Source: Bacteroidales bacterium
GTDB lineage: Bacteria; Bacteroidota; Bacteroidia; Bacteroidales; F082
NCBI GenBank assembly: GCA_024681295.1
Contig: JAILBC010000066.1
Location: 1 to 33,882, forward strand
Direction: 5' to 3'
DNA: 33,882 nucleotides
Numbering within the stretch: position 1 is the first letter of the stretch; each line of letters begins with the position of its first letter. Under the pieces are notes generated by a model that was given only the letters and a program-made list of their open reading frames with translations, searched no databases and was not told the DNA's origin. Position numbers and translations under genes: made by a program. Shown here one piece after another: positions 24,082 to 32,014 of the stretch.

Positions 24082-24462
24082 ATGAAAAAAAGCGTTTTAC
24101 TTATAGCACTCTCCCTTCTGGTTTTGGCTTTCACCTCCTGCCAGAAATATAAATATTGCCAATGCTACGCCGTGGTTGATGGCGAGGATCTAGGCATGGG
24201 AGAAGACTTGGAGGTGGCAGCCATGACGGAAGAACAGCTCGCCGCACTGAACACCAACAACGACAACCTTTACGTCATGGAGCACGGCACCTGCAACGAC
24301 AAAGCCAAAGAATTCAGTGGGTGGGGACAGGTGACCTGCCGCGAGGTCGATCCCAAGGACCCTGACGGGACATGGTATGAACGCCTGTTCGACAATCTGT
24401 TCGGCGGCGGAAATAACAATAATAACAACAACAACAATTCAGGAAACAACGGGAAACCATAA
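24082..24462 (+). CDS. Small cysteine-patterned lipoprotein with Asn-rich tail
   Basis: This is a 126-residue predicted lipoprotein with lipidated Cys20 (LAFTSC). After it come Cys26 and Cys28 (YCQC), then Cys71 (HGTCND) and Cys86 (VTC). The next gene has the same C20-C26-C28 positions and the same 15-residue step between its last two cysteines, so the two are distant tandem paralogues. The four non-lipid cysteines could form two disulfides outside the inner membrane. This copy has a ~22-residue acidic insertion and a C-terminal GGGNNNN-type tail encoded by AAY triplets. No function recognised. Confidence 0.75.
   Translation: MKKSVLLIALSLLVLAFTSCQKYKYCQCYAVVDGEDLGMGEDLEVAAMTEEQLAALNTNNDNLYVMEHGTCNDKAKEFSGWGQVTCREVDPKDPDGTWYERLFDNLFGGGNNNNNNNNNSGNNGKP
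24411..24438 (+). repeat. AAY trinucleotide (poly-Asn) tract
   Basis: Nine consecutive AAT/AAC codons encode the Asn-rich tail of the small lipoprotein. The unit is a triplet, so length change would keep the frame. Confidence 0.75.
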
Positions 24463-24473
24463 AAAACAATACC

Positions 24474-24677
24474 ATGAAAAAAGCTTTCTTAGCCATCGGC
24501 CTCGTCGCCATTTTAGCTCTTGGCGCCTCATGCAATAGAGAAAAGGACTGCGTTTGTACCGCCACCGTGGGCAACCTTTCCGTTGATGTTGGGACCTACC
24601 ACATCAAGGAGGGCAAATGCTCCGACCTTGAAACCACTATTGTGGGCTATAACGTGGTTCAATGTAAAAGAAAGTAA
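24474..24677 (+). CDS. Small cysteine-patterned lipoprotein (paralogue)
   Basis: This 67-residue predicted lipoprotein has the signal MKKAFLAIGLVAILALGASC with lipidated Cys20. Cys26, Cys28 (DCVC), Cys49 (EGKCSD) and Cys64 (VVQC) follow. The layout C20-x5-C26-x-C28 and the spacing from the G-x-C-x-D cysteine to the last cysteine (15 residues) match the upstream gene exactly, although the remaining sequence differs. It is 11 bases downstream of that gene and followed by a hairpin, so the two form a small unit. Function unknown; it is a mature peptide of only about 48 residues. Confidence 0.75.
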   Translation: MKKAFLAIGLVAILALGASCNREKDCVCTATVGNLSVDVGTYHIKEGKCSDLETTIVGYNVVQCKRK

Positions 24678-24699
24678 ACTGTCCATCTGACAAACAAAG

Positions 24700-24737
24700 A
24701 GGACGGCTAACAACATTAGTCGTCCTCCTTATTTTTT
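24700..24737 (+). terminator. Hairpin terminator or attenuator before the DoxX-thioredoxin gene
   Basis: AGGACGGCTAA (24700-24710) pairs with TTAGTCGTCCT (24716-24726) across loop CAACA: an 11-base-pair stem with one G-T wobble. A T-rich run follows and ends at the next ATG (24738). It can terminate the lipoprotein transcript, but because it touches the next start codon it could also limit expression of the following operon. Confidence 0.8.
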
Positions 24738-25649
24738 ATGAAAGAGCGGTTGGCACGTATTCTTCAAATCCTCCTGGGACTGTTGTTCATCGTCTCGGCC
24801 ATCCTCAAGATAGCCGACATGGACCGGTTCGAGATTTATGTTTACAGCTACCACTTTTTCAGCCTCAACCTCTCGTTCCTGGTAGCCAGAGCAGCCATCA
24901 TTTTGGAACTAGTGCTGGGAATGGGACTGGTATTCAACATTTTCAATAAGTTGATATGGTGGGGAAGTGTGCTGATGCTATTGGGCTATACCGGTCTTTT
25001 GGTGTATGCAATGGTGCTTGGCCGCACTGACAACTGCCACTGCTTCGGCGACTACTTGCAGTTTAACCCCTGGCAGTCCATTATCAAGAATGTGGTGCTG
25101 TTGGCACTGTTTGCGTTGATTTATCGGGTAAAAAGCAGAAGGTTCAAATATGATGTGCTGGCATTGGTGGGAATGGTGATTGCCTGCTGTGTGGCCGTGT
25201 TTGTGGTCTCGCCTCCTGATAACTACACGCCTAACTACGCGTCGAGTCAGGACTTGAATCGTGAGCTTTTCGAAGAAGCCCTGCAACAGCCTCCCTTGGA
25301 TACACAGAACTTGATGGAAGGCAAAAAGGTGGTGGCTTTCCTCTCCTCAAGCTGCGACTACTGCATGCTGGCCGCCCGGAAACTGAGCCTGATGCAACAG
25401 TTTTACGGCTTCTCTGGACAAGACATTCTCTACGTTTTCATGGGAGACGAAGAAAGCATCCAGCAGTTCTATCAGGAGTCAGAATCGCCTGCCTATCCTT
25501 ACGTCATCTATGAAGATGTCCTGGATCTCATAAAAATCAACAACGGCGTATTTCCTCTCGTGGTAATGATGGACAATGGCGTCATCGTTCACGAATATGG
25601 GTTGCGCAACATGAAAGAAGAAGAAATAAAAGCATTTTTCAAACCATAA
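24738..25649 (+). CDS. DoxX/MauE-type membrane protein fused to a thioredoxin-like domain
   Basis: This is a 303-residue fusion. Residues ~8-130 form a four-helix DoxX/MauE-like membrane domain with a conserved CHCFGD motif (Cys100, Cys102) in a loop, as in MauE-type proteins linked to thiol chemistry. A fifth hydrophobic segment (139-158) leads to a soluble thioredoxin-fold region with SSCDYC (Cys206, Cys209) and the cis-Pro-like stretch NNGVFPLVVM. The arrangement suggests electron or disulfide exchange across the inner membrane, like a vitamin K epoxide reductase or DsbD-type pair; that is inference. It opens a four-gene operon and its ATG immediately follows a hairpin. Confidence 0.83.
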   Translation: MKERLARILQILLGLLFIVSAILKIADMDRFEIYVYSYHFFSLNLSFLVARAAIILELVLGMGLVFNIFNKLIWWGSVLMLLGYTGLLVYAMVLGRTDNCHCFGDYLQFNPWQSIIKNVVLLALFALIYRVKSRRFKYDVLALVGMVIACCVAVFVVSPPDNYTPNYASSQDLNRELFEEALQQPPLDTQNLMEGKKVVAFLSSSCDYCMLAARKLSLMQQFYGFSGQDILYVFMGDEESIQQFYQESESPAYPYVIYEDVLDLIKINNGVFPLVVMMDNGVIVHEYGLRNMKEEEIKAFFKP

Positions 25650-25656
25650 TAGAATC

Positions 25657-27123
25657 ATGAAAATCGGTTTCGACAACGAGAAATATCTTAAGATACAGAG
25701 CGAACACATCCGTGAGCGTATCGGCCAGTTCGGCAACAAGCTTTACCTTGAACTGGGCGGTAAGCTCTTCGATGACAACCACGCAAGCCGTGTGCTGCCA
25801 GGATTCAAGCCCGACAGCAAACTGCAGATGCTGCAAAACCTCAGCGACAGTGCTGAAATCGTCATCGTGATCAGCGCTACCGACATTGAGAAGAACAAGA
25901 TCCGCAATGACCTGGGCATCACCTACGATGTGGACGTGCTTCGCCTCCGTAATGAGTTCCAAAAGCGGGGCTTCCTGGTGAGTGGGGTAGTAATCACCCA
26001 TTACAACGGCCAGAGCAGCGCCGTGGCCTTCCGCAAGAGGTTGGAGCGTCTGGGCATCAAAGCCTATTACCATTACCTCATCGATGGCTATCCGCACAAT
26101 GTGAGCCTCATCGACAGCGATGAGGGTTTCGGAAAGAATGACTATGTGGAGACCACACGGCCCCTTGTCATCGTTACCGCCCCGGGCCCTGGCAGCGGAA
26201 AGATGGCCGTCTGCCTCAGCCAGCTCTACAACGAGCAGAAACGCGGTATCAACGCTGGATACGCCAAGTTCGAGACCTTCCCTGTGTGGAGCCTGCCGCT
26301 GAAACACCCCGTCAACATGGCCTACGAGGCCGCCACCGCCGACCTCGCCGACGTGAACATGATCGACCCCTTCCATCTCGATGCCTACGGCACCATCGCC
26401 GTCAACTACAACCGCGACATCGAGATCTTCCCCGTGCTGAACGCCCTGTTTGAGGGCATCTACGGCAAATGCCCCTATAAGTCGCCTACCGACATGGGTG
26501 TGAACATGGTGGGTTTCTGCATCAGCGATGACGAAGTATGCTGCAAAGCCGCCAACGACGAGATCATCCGCCGTTACTTCACCGCCTTGAACGCCATGGC
26601 CGATGGAGATGGCAACGAAAACGAGGTAACCAAGATCAAAATGTTGCTCAACCAAGCTAAGATCACGGTCGAAGACCGTATGTGCGTGGTGGCCGCCCGT
26701 GAGCGCAAGGAACGCGACGGGGTGGACTGCACCGCCATCGAATTGGCCGACGGCACCCTCATCACGGCCCAAACCACCCCTCTGTTGGGACCCAGCGCCG
26801 CACTGATCCTCAACGCCACCAAGCATCTCGCTGGCATCGACCACGACCTTAAACTCATCCCGCAGTACATGATCGAGCCCATCCAGAAGACCAAGGTGGA
26901 ATACCTCCGTGGCAACAACCCACGTCTTCACACCGACGAGGTACTCATCGCCCTCTCAGTGCTCAGCCCGGAAAACGAGAACTGCCGCAAAGCCTTGGAA
27001 TGCCTGCCGCAATTCGAAGGCTGCCAGGTACATTCCACCGTGATGCTCAGTGAGGTCGACCGTAAGATTTTCAGCAAACTCGGCGTGGGCCTGACATGCG
27101 ACCCCGTCAGAAAGAACAAGTGA
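25657..27123 (+). CDS. DUF1846 domain-containing protein
   Basis: This 488-residue soluble protein covers the full length of the DUF1846 family. Recognisable segments are MKIGFDNEKYLKIQSEHI at the N-terminus, VVITHYNGQSSAVAFRKRLE, and the glycine-rich VTAPGPGSGKMAVCLSQLYN near residues 172-190, which looks like a phosphate-binding loop. Family members occur in many anaerobes and some have structures, but I know of no firmly established biochemical role. It is 7 bases after the DoxX-thioredoxin gene and 4 bases before the PQQ-repeat lipoprotein, so it is cytoplasmic within an operon that otherwise encodes envelope proteins. Confidence 0.9.
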   Translation: MKIGFDNEKYLKIQSEHIRERIGQFGNKLYLELGGKLFDDNHASRVLPGFKPDSKLQMLQNLSDSAEIVIVISATDIEKNKIRNDLGITYDVDVLRLRNEFQKRGFLVSGVVITHYNGQSSAVAFRKRLERLGIKAYYHYLIDGYPHNVSLIDSDEGFGKNDYVETTRPLVIVTAPGPGSGKMAVCLSQLYNEQKRGINAGYAKFETFPVWSLPLKHPVNMAYEAATADLADVNMIDPFHLDAYGTIAVNYNRDIEIFPVLNALFEGIYGKCPYKSPTDMGVNMVGFCISDDEVCCKAANDEIIRRYFTALNAMADGDGNENEVTKIKMLLNQAKITVEDRMCVVAARERKERDGVDCTAIELADGTLITAQTTPLLGPSAALILNATKHLAGIDHDLKLIPQYMIEPIQKTKVEYLRGNNPRLHTDEVLIALSVLSPENENCRKALECLPQFEGCQVHSTVMLSEVDRKIFSKLGVGLTCDPVRKNK

Positions 27124-27127
27124 TACG

Positions 27128-28675
27128 ATGAAACGTCTCCCGCTTCTCCTCTTTCTGCCTTTGATGCTTTTCGCTTGTACCCAGCAGCAGCTGCAAACTG
27201 TGGTGGAACCCGATGCCGAGCCTGTCGTTCTCGACACGATTCCAGAGGAACCCGTCATCACGTCCTTCCCCGACACCATGTACGCCTCGGCGGAGAAGCT
27301 TATGATTGTCATCGACACTATTGATGCCAGCTTGCCTTCCCAACTCAATTCCTTGGAAGACGCCTACGCCGACAAACCTGGCATCTACACCTTTCGTGGC
27401 TCAGCCACCAGGAACCCCAACTTCCACGGCCATCTTACCGACGACAGCATCCAATTCAAGGTCGACTGGACGTATACCACGAGAATCGACAACACCAACA
27501 CCTGCCTCGGCATCTGGGGAGGCGGAGTAGGGTGGACGGGCCAACCTTTGTATGTGGAATGGCCTCAAGACAGCCTTCACCGTCAGGAAATCATTGTGGT
27601 GTCACTCTGCGGTGATGTGTATTTCATCGACTTTCAGACTGGCGAGTCAACGAGAGCACCTTTTGACGTGAAAAACGTGCTAAAAGGCACCCCGGCATTG
27701 AATACCACGCTGAACGGACATCTCTATATCGGTCATGCTGTGCCCAAGGGTGCTCCGTTTGGCACTCAGGTTGTCGACGTGCTCCAACACGAAACCGTTG
27801 ATATCTTTGGTCGCGACAACAAGGCATGGCGTTCATGGGGTGGCTATGATTCGTCACCGCTCGAAGCGGGCGGGTTCCTGTTCCGTCCTGCTGAGAACGG
27901 CGGCATCTACAAGTACTACATCGGTGATGGCGGCTATGCCCTGCAATCGGTGCTGCGCTATTCGACTACCAAATCGAAGACCTCACCTGGCATGGAGTCA
28001 TCGATGGCCATCTGCCGTAACTACGGCTACGTGGGCGACAACGCGGGCAACATCCTCTGCATCAACCTCAACACCATGAAACCTGTTTGGACCTACTGGA
28101 ATCACGACGACACCGACGCTTCAGCTGTGGTGGAGCTGGAAGACGGCGTGCCCTACGTATACACCGGCTGCGAAGTCGACCGTCAAGGCGGCAACGGATT
28201 CAGTCACTTCGTGAAGCTGAACGGATTAAACGGCGACCTAATTTGGGAAGATACCATCCGCTGCCACAAACTGCAGTACGGCAACGGAAAGAGCAGCGAC
28301 GGCGGCATGTACGTTACGCCATTACTAGGCGAAGGCGACTGTGACGGCATGATCTTCACCTCGTTCTGCGTGCAGACCAGCAAGACCTACAGCGTGTTCA
28401 TGGCCTTCGACAAACACAACGGAAGCGTGCTTTACCGCACCAAGATGAAACACGAATGCTGGTCATCGCCCGTGGCCTTCTATAACGACCAAGGCGAGAT
28501 GTTCATCTTCATCGGCGACAGGGTAGGGACCGCCTTCCTCATCAAAGGAAAAACAGGCGAAATCATCGCCTCGGAAAAGATTGCCAACAACTTCGAATCA
28601 TCACCCATCATCGTCGATAATAAAATAGTTGTTGGCTCTAGAGGTAATAAAATTTATAAAATTTCGTTACAATAG
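27128..28675 (+). CDS. PQQ-like beta-propeller lipoprotein
   Basis: This is a 515-residue predicted lipoprotein (MKRLPLLLFLPLMLFAC, lipidated Cys17). The body resembles the PQQ-binding-like / BamB-type beta-propeller superfamily, with repeats such as VYFIDFQTGESTRAPF, YVGDNAGNILCINLNTMKP, FVKLNGLNGDLIWED, FMAFDKHNGSVLYRTKM and FLIKGKTGEIIASEKI. An early motif TFRGSATRNPNF is shared with similar Bacteroidota proteins. No dehydrogenase active-site residues are evident, so binding rather than catalysis seems likely. It is tightly packed between the DUF1846 gene and the esterase-LysM gene, which suggests a joint role at the envelope. Ligand unknown. Confidence 0.83.
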   Translation: MKRLPLLLFLPLMLFACTQQQLQTVVEPDAEPVVLDTIPEEPVITSFPDTMYASAEKLMIVIDTIDASLPSQLNSLEDAYADKPGIYTFRGSATRNPNFHGHLTDDSIQFKVDWTYTTRIDNTNTCLGIWGGGVGWTGQPLYVEWPQDSLHRQEIIVVSLCGDVYFIDFQTGESTRAPFDVKNVLKGTPALNTTLNGHLYIGHAVPKGAPFGTQVVDVLQHETVDIFGRDNKAWRSWGGYDSSPLEAGGFLFRPAENGGIYKYYIGDGGYALQSVLRYSTTKSKTSPGMESSMAICRNYGYVGDNAGNILCINLNTMKPVWTYWNHDDTDASAVVELEDGVPYVYTGCEVDRQGGNGFSHFVKLNGLNGDLIWEDTIRCHKLQYGNGKSSDGGMYVTPLLGEGDCDGMIFTSFCVQTSKTYSVFMAFDKHNGSVLYRTKMKHECWSSPVAFYNDQGEMFIFIGDRVGTAFLIKGKTGEIIASEKIANNFESSPIIVDNKIVVGSRGNKIYKISLQ

Positions 28676-28680
28676 ACATT

Positions 28681-29637
28681 ATGAAGAGATTACTGATATT
28701 TTGCTTTATCCTGTTGCCGATGTTCGCCTCGGCACAACTGATTGCTTGCCGCGACTCCATCCAGGACGGCTACAACTTCTGGCTTTATGTGCCTGAGGAC
28801 TATAACGACACCGTAGCGGACAAGCCCGTGGTGATGTTCCTCCACGGTAAGAGCCTCTGCGGCAAGAACCTGGCTAACTTACTCCGCTACGGTAGTATCG
28901 ATGCCTTGAAACGTGGTCGTGAAATAGACGCTTTCGTGGTAGCGCCACAGACACAAAACACCTGGAAACCCGATAAGGTGTGGGAAGTGTATGACTGGGT
29001 GAAGACCAACTACAATGTAGATACCTGCCGTCTTTATGTGCTTGGGATGAGTCTGGGCGGTTATGGCACCATCAACTTCACTGCAACTTACCCCGACAAA
29101 GTGGCTGCCGCTATGGCACTCTGTGGAGGTGCCTCCATCGACTCGCTCTGCGGCCTCACAGAGGTGCCGCTATGGATCATCCACGGCACTGCCGACAAAG
29201 ACGTGCCCATCAAATACTCAGAGAAGGTGGTCAACACGATGATTCAATGCGGCGATACCAGCCGTCTCATCTTTGACAAGCTTCCCCGGGAAGGCCATTC
29301 CCATTTGGCTCGTGCCTTCTATCTAGAAAGCACTTACGAATGGCTGTTCAAGCACAATCTGAACGATTCGCTGCGACCCGTCAACAGAGATTATACCATC
29401 TCCTCAGCCATCATGGCTAAAGCCTACGACAACTTCAACAAGGACTTTACCTTCCAAGTTATCGATTCGTTCCCTCATCAAAAGCCCGATGTACACAAAT
29501 TCCACATCGTCAAGAAAGGCGATACGCTGAGCAAGATTGCCGTGGAGCATGGGACTACGGTCACCATCCTCTGCCGACTCAACAACATGAAAAAGACCGA
29601 TATCTTGCGTATCGGTCGTAAAATCAGAGTGAGATAA
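28681..29637 (+). CDS. Secreted alpha/beta-hydrolase (esterase) with C-terminal LysM domain
   Basis: This 318-residue protein starts with a signal peptide (MKRLLIFCFILLPMFASAQ). An esterase-type alpha/beta-hydrolase domain follows: oxyanion-side motif FLHGKSLCGKN, nucleophile Ser124 in GMSLGGYG, acid Asp172 (or Asp174) in HGTADKDVP, and His206 or His208 in REGHSHL. The last ~48 residues form a LysM domain (HIVKKGDTLSKIAVEHGTTV then LCRLNN and LRIGRKIRV), which binds N-acetylglucosamine polymers such as peptidoglycan. The fusion suggests a periplasmic esterase, possibly a peptidoglycan O-acetyl or related ester hydrolase; the substrate is inference. It is last in a four-gene operon and followed by a hairpin. 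Confidence 0.88.
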   Translation: MKRLLIFCFILLPMFASAQLIACRDSIQDGYNFWLYVPEDYNDTVADKPVVMFLHGKSLCGKNLANLLRYGSIDALKRGREIDAFVVAPQTQNTWKPDKVWEVYDWVKTNYNVDTCRLYVLGMSLGGYGTINFTATYPDKVAAAMALCGGASIDSLCGLTEVPLWIIHGTADKDVPIKYSEKVVNTMIQCGDTSRLIFDKLPREGHSHLARAFYLESTYEWLFKHNLNDSLRPVNRDYTISSAIMAKAYDNFNKDFTFQVIDSFPHQKPDVHKFHIVKKGDTLSKIAVEHGTTVTILCRLNNMKKTDILRIGRKIRVR

Positions 29638-29644
29638 TCTTGGG

Positions 29645-29683
29645 GATATCCCCGTGGAAGGTTTATTCCACAGGGATATCTTT
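29645..29683 (+). terminator. Hairpin terminator overlapping the 3' end of the convergent permease gene
   Basis: GATATCCCCGTGGAA (29645-29659) and TTCCACAGGGATATC (29666-29680) form a 15-base-pair stem with one C-A mismatch and loop GGTTTA, then TTT. The right arm lies inside the last codons of the minus-strand permease (encoding KDIPVE), so termination signal and coding sequence overlap. Confidence 0.75.
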
Positions 29684-30952
29684 GTTCACATTCTTCGAAC
29701 CCCAGAGGGCGTAGAAGAGCAAGAAAGCCAAACCGACAACGATCACCCAGTAGCTCTGGAGGTAACCGACGCCGCCCAGACCATCGACAATGGCGTTTTG
29801 GAGCAAGGGGAGGATGCCACCGCCACACACCAAGGCCATGAAGATGCCCGAGGCTTTTTCAGTGTATTTGCCCAAGCCTTCCACAGCGAGGTTGAAGATG
29901 CCACCCCACATCACGGAGGTGCATAAGCCAATGCATACCAGGAAGGCCGCATTCAGCGGGATGCTTTCCATGCCAAAGCCGTGTGCGCCGTTGAAAGCAG
30001 GGAACTTGACCATCGTGGAGGGACCGAACATGGCCAACAGGGTGAGGATAATGCCCACCAACGACACACAGGTCAGCATCGCTTTTGCCGACACCTTGCT
30101 GCCGATGATGCCGCCGATGAGACGACCAATGAGCATCAGGAACCAATAGGTGGCCGCCACCGAGCCTGCTACAGCTTCGGCGTTGACGCCACTGCCCAAC
30201 ACGTTGAGCTCAGGATTCTGAAGCCATTTGTTCAAGACGTTCGGGATACCGACTTCCACGCCAACATAGATGAAAATGGCGATGGCACCCAATACGAAGT
30301 GACGGAAAGCCATCGGGCCTTTGCCCTTTTCCACCTGTTTGGTCGCAGCCTGTTTCTCGTTCTCTGGGATCTTAGTCAGCAAGATGACAATGAAAGCAAA
30401 GGCGAAGATGCCCAGAGCCGTGTACATCAGCGGAAACACGTCGCTGATCTTGGCATCAACGATGCTGGGAATGAGCAGACCCGTAATGATGATGACTGCC
30501 GTACCGCACAACGAGTTGAAAGAGCCGCCAATTTGGATGAGTTGGTTGCCTTTGTTGCCGCCACCGCCCAGTCTGTTAAGCATGGGGTTGACAACAGTGT
30601 TGAGTAGGCACATGCTGAAGCCCGCCACGAAAGCACCAAGGAGATAGACGCCGAAACTTCCGACGACTCCAGAGAGGGTCTGGATGCCGACACCGACAAA
30701 ACCGACGATGACAGCGATGAGCGCGGTCTTCTTGTAACCTTTCTTTTGGAGCAGATTACCCGAAGGGATGCCCATCACAGCGTATGCGATGAAGTTAGCG
30801 AAGACGCCCAAGGTACCTTGCCAGTTGGGAATATTGAACTGGTTCTTCAAGATGTCACCCATCGGGGAGGCGAGGTTGGTGACGAAAGAGATCATACCGA
30901 ACAGCAAGATCATCACAATGATCGGTATCGTGTAGTTCTTTTTGTTTTCCAT
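29663..30952 (-). CDS. MFS sugar permease, FucP/GluP type (probable galactose/glucose uptake)
   Basis: This 429-residue major facilitator has about 12 transmembrane segments, opening with YTIPIIVMILLFGMISFVTN and NWQGTLGVFANFIAYAVMGIPSG. It resembles the FucP/GluP (fucose, glucose/galactose:H+ symporter) subfamily, e.g. the segments GFSMCLLNTVVNPMLNRLGG and YWFLMLIGRLIGG. It is last in the minus-strand galactose operon, 6 bases after galM, so galactose and perhaps glucose are the likely substrates. No fucose metabolic genes are present, which argues against fucose. Its final codons overlap the hairpin that terminates the opposite operon. Confidence 0.87.
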   Translation of the reverse strand: MENKKNYTIPIIVMILLFGMISFVTNLASPMGDILKNQFNIPNWQGTLGVFANFIAYAVMGIPSGNLLQKKGYKKTALIAVIVGFVGVGIQTLSGVVGSFGVYLLGAFVAGFSMCLLNTVVNPMLNRLGGGGNKGNQLIQIGGSFNSLCGTAVIIITGLLIPSIVDAKISDVFPLMYTALGIFAFAFIVILLTKIPENEKQAATKQVEKGKGPMAFRHFVLGAIAIFIYVGVEVGIPNVLNKWLQNPELNVLGSGVNAEAVAGSVAATYWFLMLIGRLIGGIIGSKVSAKAMLTCVSLVGIILTLLAMFGPSTMVKFPAFNGAHGFGMESIPLNAAFLVCIGLCTSVMWGGIFNLAVEGLGKYTEKASGIFMALVCGGGILPLLQNAIVDGLGGVGYLQSYWVIVVGLAFLLFYALWGSKNVNKDIPVE

Positions 30953-30958
30953 ATTCTG

Positions 30959-32014
30959 TTAAATGTTTAAGAATTTAAATATAATCGTCTCTTTATATTC
31001 ATCTCCTGCACGGAGGAAGGTATTCGGGAAATTCGGCTTGTTGGGCGAGTCGGGGAGGGCTTGACACTCGAGCGCTACGCCTTCGTAGTCGTGGTACACG
31101 TGGCCATTTTTACCCTGTGGGCATCCACTCAGCCAGTTGCCGGTATAGACCTGGATTCCGGGTTGGGTGGTGTAGAGTTGCACCTTACGTCCGCTGCCGT
31201 CATGCCAAAGTTCAGCGGCGAGGTTGAGCTTGTCCTTGCCAAGGTCGTCGAGCACCCAGCAGCTGTCGTAGCCCTTACCGTTGACCAAAGCGTCAAAAGG
31301 CTCACGGATGTCGCGACCTATGAGCTTGCCTTCGGTGAAGTCCATGGGGGTATCGGTCACTGAAGCCATCTCGCCCGTGGTGATCAACTCGTCGGTGGCA
31401 GGTAGCCAGCGTGAAGCATTCAACTTCAACTGATGATCCAAAATGTCGCCTTGCCCTTCACCCTTCAGATTAAAATAGGTGTGGTTGGTCAGGTTGACAA
31501 TGGTAGTGTCAGACGAATAGGCACACAGGCGGATGTTCAGCTCATTCTCGTCGTTGAGGGTGTAGTACACCTTCGACACCAACTCGGCAGGATAGCCTGC
31601 CTCACCGTCGGCACTAAGGTAAGTGAACACGACGCTCTCGCCGCTGATACGGCTAGCCCATTTCTGGTTGGCAAAGCCAATGCTGCCGCCATGAAGATGA
31701 TGCTTGCCATCGCCAGTATTGAGTTCAAGCTGGTATTCCTTGTCGTCGATCTTGAAGCGTCCGTTGGCGATGCGGTTGGCAAAACGACCAGGTGTCTTAC
31801 CAGCGCAAGGTCCGTCGCCGTAATAGGAGAGCGGATCGGAATAACCTAGCACGATATCATCCAAGTGACCGTTGCGGTCGGGTGTAACGATGCTGACAAT
31901 GCCCGCGCCGATGTCGCTTAGCTGCACTTTGACACCATGGCTGTTGGTCAAGGTGTAGAGCTTGATGTCTTTCCCATCGGGCGTCTTGCCCCAAACTTGC
32001 GTCTTTATTTCCAT
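30959..32014 (-). CDS. galM: Aldose 1-epimerase (galactose mutarotase)
   Basis: This 351-residue enzyme interconverts beta- and alpha-D-galactose so that GalK receives the alpha form. Catalytic residues are visible: His108 in HHLHGG, His178 in TNHTYFNL, and the base Glu316 in VALECQALPDSPN. The substrate loop FANRIANGRF near residues 78-87 and CWVLDD are also typical. It overlaps the upstream nucleotidyltransferase gene by 10 bases, which points to translational coupling, and is followed closely by the permease gene. No signal peptide is seen, so it should act in the cytoplasm. Confidence 0.96.
   Translation of the reverse strand: MEIKTQVWGKTPDGKDIKLYTLTNSHGVKVQLSDIGAGIVSIVTPDRNGHLDDIVLGYSDPLSYYGDGPCAGKTPGRFANRIANGRFKIDDKEYQLELNTGDGKHHLHGGSIGFANQKWASRISGESVVFTYLSADGEAGYPAELVSKVYYTLNDENELNIRLCAYSSDTTIVNLTNHTYFNLKGEGQGDILDHQLKLNASRWLPATDELITTGEMASVTDTPMDFTEGKLIGRDIREPFDALVNGKGYDSCWVLDDLGKDKLNLAAELWHDGSGRKVQLYTTQPGIQVYTGNWLSGCPQGKNGHVYHDYEGVALECQALPDSPNKPNFPNTFLRAGDEYKETIIFKFLNI

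Noticed and set aside
24411-24438. Phase-variable repeat in the small lipoprotein
   Set aside because: The unit is a triplet within the frame, so slippage would alter tail length but not switch expression.
25639-26931. A 430-codon open frame antisense to the DUF1846 gene
   Set aside because: It lies opposite a gene with clear family homology, has repetitive Val/Asp/His/Gly-rich composition typical of a codon-position shadow, and shows no recognisable domain.
29663-30952. Assignment of the MFS permease as the fucose transporter FucP
   Set aside because: Subfamily similarity is to FucP/GluP, but the operon contains only galactose genes, so a galactose/glucose role is more likely.
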